From assembly GCA_023512345.1 (NCBI GenBank), contig JAILZT010000003.1, positions 186,001 to 250,000 of the forward strand: 64,000 bases of DNA, in the 5' to 3' direction. Below are positions 46,439-59,028 of the stretch, one piece after another. This stretch comes from Paenibacillus sp. Its GTDB lineage: Bacteria > Bacillota > Bacilli > Paenibacillales > Paenibacillaceae. A program made the translations under genes and the position numbers. The notes beneath the pieces were generated by a model that made no database searches, had not been told where the DNA came from, and saw nothing but the letters and a program-made list of their open reading frames with translations. How positions within the stretch are numbered: the first letter of the stretch is position 1; each line of letters begins with the position of its first letter.

Positions 46439-47107
46439 TCATACAAATCCATTAGCCGCAAGAAAATCACGACTTATTCCAGAGGATGCCTTTTCATCTT
46501 CGTCAGGAGCACTTGATCTATAATGGAGTAGATGATCCACATATTTGCCCAGTACATCACATTCAATATTGACACTATCGCCCCCGCGTTTATGCTCCAG
46601 TACAGTTTCACCCAACGTATGCGGGATAATCGAAACTGTAAAGGAAGAAGCTGAGGTGTTGACAACAGTCAAACTAATGCCATCAATCGTGATTGAACCT
46701 TTAGGAATGATATATTTGAAAAGGGATTTATGATCAGGACTCACTTCGAATACAACCGCATTCTGATCACGTTTCACGCTTTTAATCACACCTGTACCAT
46801 CGGCATGCCCTTGCACGATATGTCCCCCAAATCGACCTCCCGAGGCCATGGCTCGCTCCAAATTCATTTTACTGCCGGCTCGCAATTCCTTAAGATTTGT
46901 ATTGCGATAAGTTTGGGGCATAACATCCACCGTGAAAGTATGATCTCCCACTGTTGTAGCCGTAAGACACACTCCATTAACGGAAACACTGTCACCAATT
47001 TTTAGGTCATCCATTATAACGGAAGCTCCAATTTTCAGAACCATGACCTCGCCTCCGGTGGAAACTCCCCGAAGGACGCCAACTTCCTCTATCAATCCTG
47101 TGAACAT
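46439..47107 (-). CDS. ribE: Riboflavin synthase (alpha chain)
   Basis: 222 residues beginning MFTGLIEEVG. Two lumazine-binding repeats (GDSVSVNGVCLTA and GSITIDGISLTV) and ERAMASGGRFGGHIVQGHADG between them. It dismutates two lumazine molecules into riboflavin. The C-terminus extends beyond the second repeat with a charged tail. Second gene of the operon. Confidence 0.96.
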   Translation of the reverse strand: MFTGLIEEVGVLRGVSTGGEVMVLKIGASVIMDDLKIGDSVSVNGVCLTATTVGDHTFTVDVMPQTYRNTNLKELRAGSKMNLERAMASGGRFGGHIVQGHADGTGVIKSVKRDQNAVVFEVSPDHKSLFKYIIPKGSITIDGISLTVVNTSASSFTVSIIPHTLGETVLEHKRGGDSVNIECDVLGKYVDHLLHYRSSAPDEDEKASSGISRDFLAANGFV

Positions 47108-47125
47108 TTCACACCTCCTAATGTT

Positions 47126-48259
47126 TTAAGGAGCAGATGTCTCTTGAGATGCGCTTCCCCTAGGCACAGGTGTACCACTGATACACACATTATCCCCGAG
47201 GGTCTCCACTTCAACTCCCTGAAGAGTGATAGCATCTTTCATCAGCTCCACACCTGGGAATATAAAGGTTCCTGGCGCTTCTGCACCACCACCTGAAATT
47301 TTAGGAGCAAAAAAGAGAATTACACGGTCCACCAATCCATTCGAAAGCATCGCACCATTCAGCGTACCTCCACCTTCAAGCAGGATTGAGCCGATCTCCA
47401 GTTCTCCCAGCTTCACCATGGCTTCCTGCAGATCAACACGTGGTCCTTCACCGCAGACCAAAACTTGCACACCGGCTGAAATCAACGCATTCTTGCGATC
47501 GATATCTGCTCTCTCAGTTGTAACAATTATTGTAGATGCCTGACCGTCTGTAATGACTTTAGCTTCCAGTGGAGTTCGCAGATCTGAATCAATAATAATC
47601 CGCACTGGATTAAGCCCAGGAACTTCCATTCTTGTCGTCAGCGAAGGATTGTCGGCAATTACCGTATTAACACCTACCATAATTCCCTGATGACGGTGTC
47701 GCAACGTATGTACAATACCCCTTGACTCTCCATTAGAAATCCACTTACTGTCACCGGTTTTAGTAGCTAGTTTACCATCAAGTGTACTTGCGCTCTTTAG
47801 CGTAACAAAAGGCTGTCTAGTTAGAATGTACTTAATAAATTTCTCATTTAGGCGCAAGGCTCGCTCACGCAGAAGCCCAACCTCCACCTCAATGCCACGA
47901 TTGCGCAGCATTGCAACGCCTCTACCAGCGACTTGAGGATTAGGGTCTTCGCAAGCGATAACGACTCTAATCACCCCTTCGGCAATCAATCGCTCGCTGC
48001 AGGGCGGCGTTATACCGAAATGACTGCAAGGCTCCAGTGTTACATAGGCTGTACTTCCTGCAGCTTGACCTGCTGCCATATTAAGTGCATGCACCTCTGC
48101 ATGGCCTTTTCCCCTCTGCAGATGGGTACCCAGACCAATCATCACTCCATCCTTAACGATCACGCAGCCAACAACAGGATTAATACTTGTTTGTCCTTGG
48201 GCACGTTCAGCCATATCAAGAGCGAGGGACATGTAAAATTCGTCATTCATTTTGTCCAT
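47126..48259 (-). CDS. ribD: Bifunctional pyrimidine deaminase/reductase RibD
   Basis: 377 residues from MDKMNDEFYMSLALDMAERAQ. The N-terminal deaminase has the zinc site GHAEVHAL and EPCSHFGITPPCSE; the C-terminal reductase (about 150-365) has VTLKSASTLDGKLAT and ILLEGGGTLNGAML. Starts at the ATG at 48259, five bases after GGAGG (a TTG at 48271 lies before the site). First gene of the operon, controlled by the FMN riboswitch upstream. Confidence 0.95.
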   Translation of the reverse strand: MDKMNDEFYMSLALDMAERAQGQTSINPVVGCVIVKDGVMIGLGTHLQRGKGHAEVHALNMAAGQAAGSTAYVTLEPCSHFGITPPCSERLIAEGVIRVVIACEDPNPQVAGRGVAMLRNRGIEVEVGLLRERALRLNEKFIKYILTRQPFVTLKSASTLDGKLATKTGDSKWISNGESRGIVHTLRHRHQGIMVGVNTVIADNPSLTTRMEVPGLNPVRIIIDSDLRTPLEAKVITDGQASTIIVTTERADIDRKNALISAGVQVLVCGEGPRVDLQEAMVKLGELEIGSILLEGGGTLNGAMLSNGLVDRVILFFAPKISGGGAEAPGTFIFPGVELMKDAITLQGVEVETLGDNVCISGTPVPRGSASQETSAP

Positions 48260-48313
48260 ACCATCCTCCAATCTGCAGTCGCCTTATCTTTAGGGTATTT
48301 AAAACAGAAAAAA

Positions 48314-48349
48314 CCACCTTAGGATCTCCAGGGGAGAACTTAAGATGGG
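48314..48349 (-). terminator. FMN-riboswitch expression platform terminator
   Basis: On the minus strand CCCATCTTAAGTTCTCC pairs with GGAGATCCTAAGGTGG, followed by TTTTTT. It lies between the aptamer and ribD and would stop transcription when FMN is bound. Confidence 0.8.
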
Positions 48350-48486
48350 TTGATTGAGAGTTTGCAGCAGATTAAATAAAGTTGTGCGGAAATAGCCGCC
48401 CAAGACGGTATTGTGAAATATCGCACATAACATTAAAAAAACTGTCGGGGTTCCACTTGTCAGAAAAAAAACAAGCTTACATTCTC

Positions 48487-48651
48487 TCCTTCTTCCATCC
48501 AGACTATACTGTCGGTCCCGGAATTGCACCAGGTCCACCGTCTGCGTTATCACTAACAACAGCCGGGTAGCGGACTAAGTACTGCTTACTATAAGTATAG
48601 TAAGCAGTAGCATCACCGCCGGTAGGGAATTACACCCTGCCCTGAAGGATC
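48487..48651 (-). promoter_or_regulatory. FMN riboswitch (RFN element)
   Basis: Read on the minus strand, the conserved RFN blocks are in order: CAGGGCAGGGTG, AATTCCCTACCGGCGGTGAT, AGTCCGC, GGACCTGGTGCAATTCCGG, ACCGACAGTATAGTC and TGGATGGAAGAAGG. CCTTC / GAAGG closes P1. The variable arm has GCTACTGCTTACTATAC / GTAAGCAGTA. It controls ribD-ribE-ribBA-ribH. Confidence 0.95.
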
Positions 48652-48711
48652 AAATCTGTATTCAATTGTAGAACTAATAAAATAAAATTAACATTTACAC
48701 AATCAAAATGC

Positions 48712-48730
48712 AAGTGTAAATATTACACTT
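48712..48730. promoter_or_regulatory. Operator-like inverted repeat upstream of the rib promoter region
   Basis: AAGTGTAA ATA TTACACTT has perfect 8-bp arms. It lies between mscL and the rib leader, near a weak TTGCAT / TAATTT promoter on the minus strand. The binding protein is unknown. Confidence 0.4.
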
Positions 48731-48773
48731 ACTGAATTAAGGTAACTGAATTGTGTCCTTAGCTTTTCACTGA

Positions 48774-49169
48774 CTAAGGTCTACTAGTTTGATTTGCATG
48801 CAGCAAGTCACGAATCTCGGTAAGCAGAGCAACTTCTGGTGCAGGAGCTTCAACTACTTTTACCACTTCTACTTCGACTTCTTTACGCTTGAATTTGCTT
48901 AACAGCTTAATCACCATGAATATGCAGAATGCAATGATGAAGAAGTCAACCACCGTTTGTAAAAATACACCATAACTCAAAACTACTTCGCCCCGGGTAT
49001 ACTTAATATCCTTCAAGTTAATGTTGCCAAATAGCATACCGAAGATTGGCATAATAATGTCATTAACCAGGGAAGTGACTATCTTCCCGAAAGCAGCTCC
49101 GATAATTACTGCAATCGCCAGGTCAAGAACATTACCTTTGAGAGCAAAAGCCTTAAATTCTTTCCACAT
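48774..49169 (-). CDS. mscL: Large-conductance mechanosensitive channel
   Basis: 131 residues from [31 protein letters not shown]. The pore-lining TM1 motif, the loop, TM2 ([15 protein letters not shown]) and a C-terminal helix ([11 protein letters not shown]) are as in MscL. It opens under membrane tension to release solutes. GAGGAG precedes the ATG at 49169. Confidence 0.96.
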   Translation of the reverse strand: MWKEFKAFALKGNVLDLAIAVIIGAAFGKIVTSLVNDIIMPIFGMLFGNINLKDIKYTRGEVVLSYGVFLQTVVDFFIIAFCIFMVIKLLSKFKRKEVEVEVVKVVEAPAPEVALLTEIRDLLHANQTSRP

Positions 49170-49282
49170 GTATAATCTCCTCACTAATTGTTTTTTTAAT
49201 TATATCATTCAGCTTGTCCTTAATATAGATATTATTAAACAACCTAATGGCTTCCCGGTTGTAAAGTCCTAATAAAAAGAAT

Positions 49283-49308
49283 AGCAAGGCAACTGGAGTT
49301 GCCTTGCT
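49283..49308 (-). terminator. Terminator of the LPXTG protein gene
   Basis: AGCAAGGCAAC / GTTGCCTTGCT stem with a 4-base loop, followed on the minus strand by ATTCTTTTTATT. Confidence 0.8.
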
Positions 49309-49339
49309 GATGGAATAAACTATCTAACGTGTGTGAGTA

Positions 49340-52846
<3,507 letters not shown>

Positions 52847-53266
52847 TGACTCAACCCCTTTTTAATTTATAAATTCTTGTTTGTGTCATACCAAAAGGAA
52901 GTGGAGAAAGTGGCGTTCCTTAGCGAAGTTCATTAAATAAACCATCGATTGTAAGTTATGTAAGCACACAAATCCCCTTAACTAGCGACCTATATTTTAT
53001 CTCGTGATGGGAGAAGCTTTTTGCCTTGGGTCACTCCAGTCAAGCAGTAAGTTATGTAGTCACTTGCTATATTTCGTTTATTTTATGAACAACAGCAAAA
53101 TGATATGACATTCATCAATGAATTTAAATCATATATACTTATATCACCAATATCCAGGTCTTTAGAATCATAATATCTAAAATTATTAATACAAATAATT
53201 CCTTTATTTTTCTTGAGAAAATCAGTATTCTATTTTTAGTAATGCTACAAGGAGGGCTATCCTGCC
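52847..53266. other. Intergenic region with two direct repeats
   Basis: About 420 AT-rich bases between the divergent LPXTG gene and the YwaF-like gene. GTAAGTTATGTAAGCAC at 52951-52967 and GTAAGTTATGTAGTCAC at 53047-53063 are near-identical copies 96 bases apart. Nothing else of note was seen. They may be binding sites for a regulator of the adhesin. Confidence 0.4.
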
Positions 53267-54025
53267 GTGGATCTTTCAACCCTGTTCGACCGCCAGCGAA
53301 CAACTGATTTCATTATGTTTTCAACATCACATTGGATAGGACTCACAGTGCTTGCGTTAATAAGCCTACTGCTCTATTTCTCAAGATTTACAATCCGACA
53401 AAAGCATCGACTTCGTAATGGACTTCGCCTGATCCTAGTAATAACGCTTATTTCATGTGAAGTAGGACTCCAGTTATGGTACGTCTCACAAGATGTCTGG
53501 AAACCCACCCATTCACTGCCTATGGAACTGTGCGGTATTACTCTAATGCTTTCCGTAATTATGTTAATAACGCGAAATCGTTTACTGTATTCTTTCTTAT
53601 ATTTTGCTGGGATCGGGGGAGCCTTTATTGCATTAATTACTCCGAATCTGGTTTACCCTTTTCCACATATTCGTTTCTTGTTGTTCTTTGTAGTCCATGG
53701 AGCCATCATATTAGCCTCTTTATATATGACCTGGATCGAAGGGCTCAGGCCAACCTGGAAATCACTTTTCTTCACAATGATTTGTCTTAATGTTGTTGCG
53801 GCAGCAGTATGGGTGGCCAATACTATTCTCGGAGCCAATTACATGTTCCTGTCCCACAAACCAGACACCTATTCATTTCTAAATTACTTCGGCCAGTACC
53901 CATACTACCTTCTGATTGAAGAGTTGTTTGCATTCGCAGTATTTCTGATGATGTACTTGTTTTTCTTTTGGCTGCCGGATCGGTTCAGAACCCGTTACAC
54001 CAAAGGTGGACATTTTCGCCTTTAA
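53267..54025 (+). CDS. TIGR02206/YwaF family integral membrane protein
   Basis: 252 residues with about seven membrane helices and the conserved LPMELCGITLMLSVI and SHKPDTYSFLNYFGQYPYY elements of the YwaF family. No catalytic residues are evident and the function is unknown. Starts at a GTG after AAGGAGGG. A stand-alone plus-strand gene between minus-strand genes. Confidence 0.8.
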   Translation: MDLSTLFDRQRTTDFIMFSTSHWIGLTVLALISLLLYFSRFTIRQKHRLRNGLRLILVITLISCEVGLQLWYVSQDVWKPTHSLPMELCGITLMLSVIMLITRNRLLYSFLYFAGIGGAFIALITPNLVYPFPHIRFLLFFVVHGAIILASLYMTWIEGLRPTWKSLFFTMICLNVVAAAVWVANTILGANYMFLSHKPDTYSFLNYFGQYPYYLLIEELFAFAVFLMMYLFFFWLPDRFRTRYTKGGHFRL

Positions 54026-54030
54026 CGCAC

Positions 54031-54065
54031 AAAAAAGCCCGATCCGTTAAGGATCGAGCTTTTTT
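54031..54065. terminator. Bidirectional terminator between the YwaF-like gene and ppiB
   Basis: AAAAAAGCCCGATCC / GGATCGAGCTTTTTT stem-loop with T runs on both strands. Confidence 0.88.
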
Positions 54066-54087
54066 ATTATACATTGGTATTGATTTC

Positions 54088-54519
54088 TTACGCTTCAAAA
54101 ACCTCTACAGAAGTCATTTTGTCGCGGCCTTTGAAAGTATCTACTTGATCCATGCCACTAACTACTTTACCGAATACTGTGTGTACTCCGTCCAGATGCG
54201 GTTGTGGAGCATAGGCGATATAGAACTGGCTTCCGCCTGTGTTCTTGCCGGCATGCGCCATTGCAATGGATCCGCGCTCATGCTTGTTTGGGTTAATTTC
54301 GCAATTGATGGTATATCCTGGTCCACCGGAACCTGTTCCAGTAGGGCAGCCGCCTTGAGCAACAAAACCCGGAATGACGCGGTGGAACACCAAACCGTTG
54401 TAGAAACCGGAGTTTGCCAGCTTCTCAAAGTTGGCTACAGTGTTAGGAGCATCTTGTTCGAACAAATCCAGCAGCACTACGCCGCCATTTTCCAATGTAA
54501 TCTTCGCTTGCTTAGCCAT
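54088..54519 (-). CDS. ppiB: Peptidyl-prolyl cis-trans isomerase B (cyclophilin)
   Basis: 143 residues of a minimal bacterial cyclophilin: [63 protein letters not shown]. It isomerises Xaa-Pro bonds in the cytoplasm. The start follows AAAGGGG. Near lysA, as in B. subtilis. Confidence 0.95.
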   Translation of the reverse strand: MAKQAKITLENGGVVLLDLFEQDAPNTVANFEKLANSGFYNGLVFHRVIPGFVAQGGCPTGTGSGGPGYTINCEINPNKHERGSIAMAHAGKNTGGSQFYIAYAPQPHLDGVHTVFGKVVSGMDQVDTFKGRDKMTSVEVFEA

Positions 54520-54640
54520 ATGTAAATGACCCCTTTCGAAATTAACAAATGTTAGACACTTGTATTAGTTTACTATGAATTACGCCGCTACGCAAAAAAA
54601 GCAAAAAAATAATGATCTTAGTTCTTAACACCTTAACATC

Positions 54641-54679
54641 AAACAAGACCGCCACCCCAAGGGTATGCCGTCTTGTTTG
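54641..54679 (-). terminator. Terminator of lysA
   Basis: AAACAAGAC / GTCTTGTTT stem with an inner GCCACCCCAAGGGTATGCC part. Located 40 bases after lysA; the T run on the minus strand is short. Confidence 0.6.
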
Positions 54680-54716
54680 TGATTCACATTCTCTAAATGC
54701 TAGGGTAGTCAGGAAA

Positions 54717-56048
54717 TTATTTCAACACTTCCTGCTTCGCAATACGTTCAGGTACTATATCATTAGCTACAATATCAGAGTGGCTCTCTCTACGGACTAC
54801 AAGATCACTACGGCCGTTCTGAACAAATACAACTGCAGGACGCCGGATACGGTTATAATTGCTTGCCATGGAATAATTGTACGCTCCTGTGCAGGCAACA
54901 GCTAGCAGATCTCCGCTTTCTGCCTCAGGCAGATCCAGATCCCAAATGAGCATATCACCACTCTCACAGCACTTGCCGGCGATAGAAACCTTCTCAGTTG
55001 CTGCTTCGTTGGCACGGTTAGCAAGTATCGCCTCGTACTTTGATTCATATAGGGCCGGCCGGGGGTTATCCGTCATTCCTCCATCCACAGCCACGTATTT
55101 GCGTACGCCCGGAATATTCTTGTGGGTACCTACGGTATAAAGGGTGGTTCCAGCATCCCCAACGATACTGCGGCCTGGCTCTACCCAAATTTCTGGAAGA
55201 GTATTGCTGATCCCTGCAAAGTGAGTCTTCACAGCATTAGTGATCGCAGCCACATATTCCGAGACTTGAAGAGGAGTATCACCCTCAATATAACGAATTC
55301 CAAAACCGCCCCCAAGATTTACTACCCGGAAATCTACATTTAATCCTTCTTTGACGCTGCGTGCAAAGCCAGCTACGCGTTCAACAGCAAGCTGGAAGCC
55401 CTCCGTCTCAAAAATTTGAGAGCCAATGTGCGAGTGTACTCCAAGCAGTGTCAGGTTGCTCTGTACTGCAGCTTGTTGTACAGCTTCATAAGCGGAGCCA
55501 TTTCCGATATCAAAACCGAATTTGGAATCCGTCTGCCCTGTGGAAATATATTCGTGCGTGTGCGCCTCAACACCAGGTGTTACACGCAGCAGGATGTTCA
55601 CCGTTGCTCCTTTATGCGCAGCTATAGCTTGTAAAAGGCTAAGTTCTACCAGATTATCGACCACAAAACAGCCGATACCCGCATCTATAGCCATTTCAAT
55701 CTCATCAGGTGTTTTGTTATTCCCATGAAAATGAATACGTTCCACTGGAAAGCCAGCTTGCAGCGCCGTATATAATTCACCATCCGATACGACATCAAGG
55801 GATAACCCTTCTTCGTCAGCTATACGACACATTGCCATTACTGAAAATGCCTTACTTGCATATGCAACCTGAAAGCCTAGGCCGGAAGCCGTAAAAGCAT
55901 CAACATATTCCCGGCAGCGATGCCGGACCAGCTGCTCGTCCATAATATATAGCGGAGTTCCATAATCCGCCTTCAATTCTGTTACATCACATCCGCCGAT
56001 CTCTAGATGTCCAGCATCGTTAATCCGGCTCGTCCCGTGTAAAAACAT
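54717..56048 (-). CDS. lysA: Diaminopimelate decarboxylase
   Basis: 443 residues from MFLHGTSRINDAGHLEIGG. The PLP lysine is in QVAYASKAFS; also HFHGNNKTPDEIE, GVHSHIGSQI, VNLGGGFGI and CESGDML (substrate Cys). It makes lysine from meso-diaminopimelate. In B. subtilis lysA directly follows spoVAF, as here. The start at 56048 is eight bases after GGAGG. Confidence 0.95.
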   Translation of the reverse strand: MFLHGTSRINDAGHLEIGGCDVTELKADYGTPLYIMDEQLVRHRCREYVDAFTASGLGFQVAYASKAFSVMAMCRIADEEGLSLDVVSDGELYTALQAGFPVERIHFHGNNKTPDEIEMAIDAGIGCFVVDNLVELSLLQAIAAHKGATVNILLRVTPGVEAHTHEYISTGQTDSKFGFDIGNGSAYEAVQQAAVQSNLTLLGVHSHIGSQIFETEGFQLAVERVAGFARSVKEGLNVDFRVVNLGGGFGIRYIEGDTPLQVSEYVAAITNAVKTHFAGISNTLPEIWVEPGRSIVGDAGTTLYTVGTHKNIPGVRKYVAVDGGMTDNPRPALYESKYEAILANRANEAATEKVSIAGKCCESGDMLIWDLDLPEAESGDLLAVACTGAYNYSMASNYNRIRRPAVVFVQNGRSDLVVRRESHSDIVANDIVPERIAKQEVLK

Positions 56049-56162
56049 TGTGCAGTCCTCCAATTTCTGTGGAATATCCAATTCCATCTGTCTAGTGTAT
56101 TCAGTATAGCAGACGGAAGGAACGCCATTGAATGGATTAATTTGCAGTTGATTTGTATTTTA

Positions 56163-59012
56163 CTACGATTGTCTGCGTTTTGTATCGGATGCCGGCACCC
56201 TAGTATTATCTATGGCTTTATTGAAAGATGGCCTTGATTTCGCGTTTAATACTGGACGGCGCACAAGGATAGCGCCCATAGCCATTGCATTAAAGGGTAT
56301 AAAGGGCCACAGATACGACGAATTGTAAGACCGATTTATCGTTAAGAAGATAATTAGCAGCGTAGAGCCGATTACGAACCCAGGCACCTGGAAAGCGGAG
56401 ACGGCAAGCAGCAGCACAAGCCTGACTATCCGGTTAGCCAAACCCAGCTCATAACTAGGGGTTGCGAACATCCCAATAGCGGCTACGGCCATATAGAGTA
56501 CTACCTCGTTAACAAATAATCCGGTCTGAACAGCAATATCGCCAACTAATATAGCGGCAATCAGGCCCATGGCAGAGCCCAATGGTGTTGGTGTATGTAC
56601 GGCTGCCATCCGTAATAAATCGACTCCAAGCTCCACGAAAAGAAACTGGGCAAGCAGAGGAATTTTGGCCATCTTCTGGGGTCCAATAAATTCTAATGCA
56701 GGTGGTTTTAGCTCTGGATGGAGTACGAGAAGCATCCATAGCGGCAATAAGAACATGGAGGAGAAAATACCTATGAAGCGAACCCAGCGTAAATACGAAC
56801 CTATGAAAGGGGTTTGCCGATTCTCCTCGGCGTGCTGACAAAGATCAAAAAACGTTGTTGGAAGAACCATGACACTAGGTGAAGTATCCACAAAAATAAC
56901 CATGCGCCCTTCAAGCAAATGTGAGGCTACGATATCAGGACGTTCCGAATACCGAACCAACGGATAAGGATTCCATCCCCCTCCCATGATTGCTTCCTCC
57001 AATTGTTTATCGGCCAAAGGAATCCCATCGATGTTTACAGCCTTTATTTTATCAATTACTGCATTAACTTGAACTTTGTCTGCTATATCATCAATGTAGG
57101 CAACACAGATATCCGTTCTTGTCCTGCGTCCAACAGAAAAGAGTTCGTACTTTAACCCAGGATCTCGTATCCTTCTTCGGACTAGCGAGACATTGCTGAG
57201 CAGGGTCTCCGTAAAGCCATCACGAGAACCCCGAACTACTCTCTCAATTGAAGGTTCAGAAGGGCTCCGCATAGGATACGACCGGACATCCATCAGAATG
57301 ACTTGGGATTCTCCTTCTACGAAGATAGCACTCATACCCTTAAGTATCTTGTTAATACTCTCACTTAACAGCTTGCCTTTCTCAACCTGTAAATGAGGGA
57401 TATATTCGCTTATAAAGCTTGGAAGTACATCAGAGTTAACATCTTGGGGGGTTAAATAAGTCAGTCGCTTAAGAATCTGGTCTAAAATAGCATCATTTGT
57501 AAAGCCAGTTACACAGACCAGCGCTGCTTTTCGGCCGCCAAATGACATTTCACGAAAGGCAATATCAAAGGTTGTTCCCAACCCCATAACCTCTGTTAAT
57601 GTTTTTTTGGTATCTTCTAATGAACTCGGAATATCGTCATTTCCTTGCCAATAAATAATCGATTCATGTAAAGAATCCGATCTCTCTTCATGGCGTTTCT
57701 GTTGCATTGAGTCTTCCGTTCTTCTGGTTTCAGGCTCTTCAGATTGTTTAGCAGACTTTTTGGAACTTTTAGTTTTTTTTGACGCTTTGGTTGAATTCTG
57801 TTGTGTCTCCTTTTTTCCTGCTGAATCTGAATCATCCGATTCCTCGGATTCTTCGTCATCCTCTTCTTCGTCCGTGTCATCATCTAACCCAAACAGTCTG
57901 GCGAATATCCCTTTGTGAGGGGGCTCCTGATCTTCCTGTCCCAGCTCATCAGAAGCCTCTGCATTCTGCTGGCTATTCCCCTTTGCATTCTGCTGGCTAT
58001 TCCCCTCTGCATTCTGCTGGCTATTCCCCTCTGCATTCTGCTGGCTATTCCCCTCTGCATCCTGCTGGCTATTCCCCTCTGCATCCTGCTGGCTATTCCC
58101 CTCTGCATTCTGCTGGCTATTCCCCTCTGCATTCTGCTGGCTATTCCCCTTTGCATTCTGCTGGCTATTCCCCTTTGCATTCTGCTGGCTATTCCCCTTT
58201 GCATTCTGCTGGCTATTCCCCTCTGCATCCTGCTGGCTATTCCCCTCTCCTTCTTCAGGTTTTTTCTTTGGGTTTTTCTTTGGTTTTTCCTCAGGTTCTT
58301 CCTCGGACTCTTCCTCAGGCTCTTCCTTAGGAGCTTTCTTAGGTTTTTTCTTTGGCTTCTCCTCTGGTTCTTCCTCAGACTCTTCCTCTGGCTCTTTCTT
58401 TGGTTTTTTCTTAGGTTTCTCCTCTGGTTCTTCCTCAGAATCTTCTTCGCACTCTTCCTCAGGTTCTTCCTTAGGCTCTTTCTTAGGTTTTTTCTTAGGT
58501 TTCTCCTTTGGTTCCTCCTCGGACTCTTCCTCTGGTTCTTCCTCTGACTCTTCTTCGGACTCTTCTTCGGACTCTTCCTCTGATTCTTCCTTAGCCTCTT
58601 TTTTAGTTTTTTTCCTTGGTTCTTCCTCTTCCGCTTCCTCTTCCTCTTCCTCTTCCTCTTCCTCTTCCTCTTCCTCTTCCTCTTCTTCCTCTTCTTCCTC
58701 TTCTTCCTCTTCTTCCTTTTCCCCTTTCTCTTCCTCAGATTCGGATTCTGCTCCGGAATCCTTTTCTTCTTCCCTATTCATCGAGTCTGACTTCCCAAGT
58801 TCATCTGAAGCTTCGGTGTCTTGATATTTATGGTCCTTACTCTTTGGCTTAGAGCTTCCATTGTGTTCTTTCGGATCATCTTGTTGGTCAGAGAAGTTTT
58901 CTTGAACAGAATTTACCTCTACCTTTATTTGTAGGGTCGATTCAGCTTCGTTTTGATGATTGGATTGTCCCTCTTCATTAACGGAATCGCCGCTGTGAAA
59001 ATATTTAGTCAC
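56163..59012 (-). CDS. spoVAF: SpoVAF (GerA-family spore membrane protein) with giant disordered N-terminus
   Basis: 949 residues. The C-terminal ~500 residues (about 445-949) are a GerA/SpoVAF domain: HESIIYWQGNDDIPSSLEDTK, LSESINKILKGMSAIFVEG, a RGSRDGFTETLLSNVSLVRRRIRDP motif, and about five membrane helices from about 705 on. Position beside lysA and before spoVAB/AA matches SpoVAF, which is near 493 residues in B. subtilis. The N-terminal ~440 residues are extra: an acidic start, 27 consecutive Glu (100-126), Glu/Lys/Pro repeats (132-255), twelve GNSQQ(N/D)A(E/K) octapeptides (about 256-351) and a second acidic patch (373-395). It starts at a GTG after GGGGGG. Confidence 0.88.
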   Translation of the reverse strand: MTKYFHSGDSVNEEGQSNHQNEAESTLQIKVEVNSVQENFSDQQDDPKEHNGSSKPKSKDHKYQDTEASDELGKSDSMNREEEKDSGAESESEEEKGEKEEEEEEEEEEEEEEEEEEEEEEEEEEEAEEEEPRKKTKKEAKEESEEESEEESEEESEEEPEEESEEEPKEKPKKKPKKEPKEEPEEECEEDSEEEPEEKPKKKPKKEPEEESEEEPEEKPKKKPKKAPKEEPEEESEEEPEEKPKKNPKKKPEEGEGNSQQDAEGNSQQNAKGNSQQNAKGNSQQNAKGNSQQNAEGNSQQNAEGNSQQDAEGNSQQDAEGNSQQNAEGNSQQNAEGNSQQNAKGNSQQNAEASDELGQEDQEPPHKGIFARLFGLDDDTDEEEDDEESEESDDSDSAGKKETQQNSTKASKKTKSSKKSAKQSEEPETRRTEDSMQQKRHEERSDSLHESIIYWQGNDDIPSSLEDTKKTLTEVMGLGTTFDIAFREMSFGGRKAALVCVTGFTNDAILDQILKRLTYLTPQDVNSDVLPSFISEYIPHLQVEKGKLLSESINKILKGMSAIFVEGESQVILMDVRSYPMRSPSEPSIERVVRGSRDGFTETLLSNVSLVRRRIRDPGLKYELFSVGRRTRTDICVAYIDDIADKVQVNAVIDKIKAVNIDGIPLADKQLEEAIMGGGWNPYPLVRYSERPDIVASHLLEGRMVIFVDTSPSVMVLPTTFFDLCQHAEENRQTPFIGSYLRWVRFIGIFSSMFLLPLWMLLVLHPELKPPALEFIGPQKMAKIPLLAQFLFVELGVDLLRMAAVHTPTPLGSAMGLIAAILVGDIAVQTGLFVNEVVLYMAVAAIGMFATPSYELGLANRIVRLVLLLAVSAFQVPGFVIGSTLLIIFLTINRSYNSSYLWPFIPFNAMAMGAILVRRPVLNAKSRPSFNKAIDNTRVPASDTKRRQS
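57958..58245. repeat. Twelve tandem 24-bp repeats inside spoVAF
   Basis: CTATTCCCCTCTGCATTCTGCTGG-type units (24 bases, 8 codons) occur twelve times with a few T/C changes. They encode GNSQQ(N/D)A(E/K). The near-identity suggests recent expansion by slippage or recombination. Confidence 0.9.
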
Positions 59013-59028
59013 CTTTTTACCCCCCTGT

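Noticed and set aside
57958..58245. A CRISPR-like array because of regular 24-bp repeats
   Set aside because: The repeats are directly tandem without unique spacers and lie in frame in a coding gene.
57779..58547. Long plus-strand open frames (about 183 and 210 codons) opposite the spoVAF repeats, with LCILLAIP repeats
   Set aside because: They arise from the 24-bp and GAA/GAG repeats read on the opposite strand; no ribosome-binding site, and composition follows the real gene.
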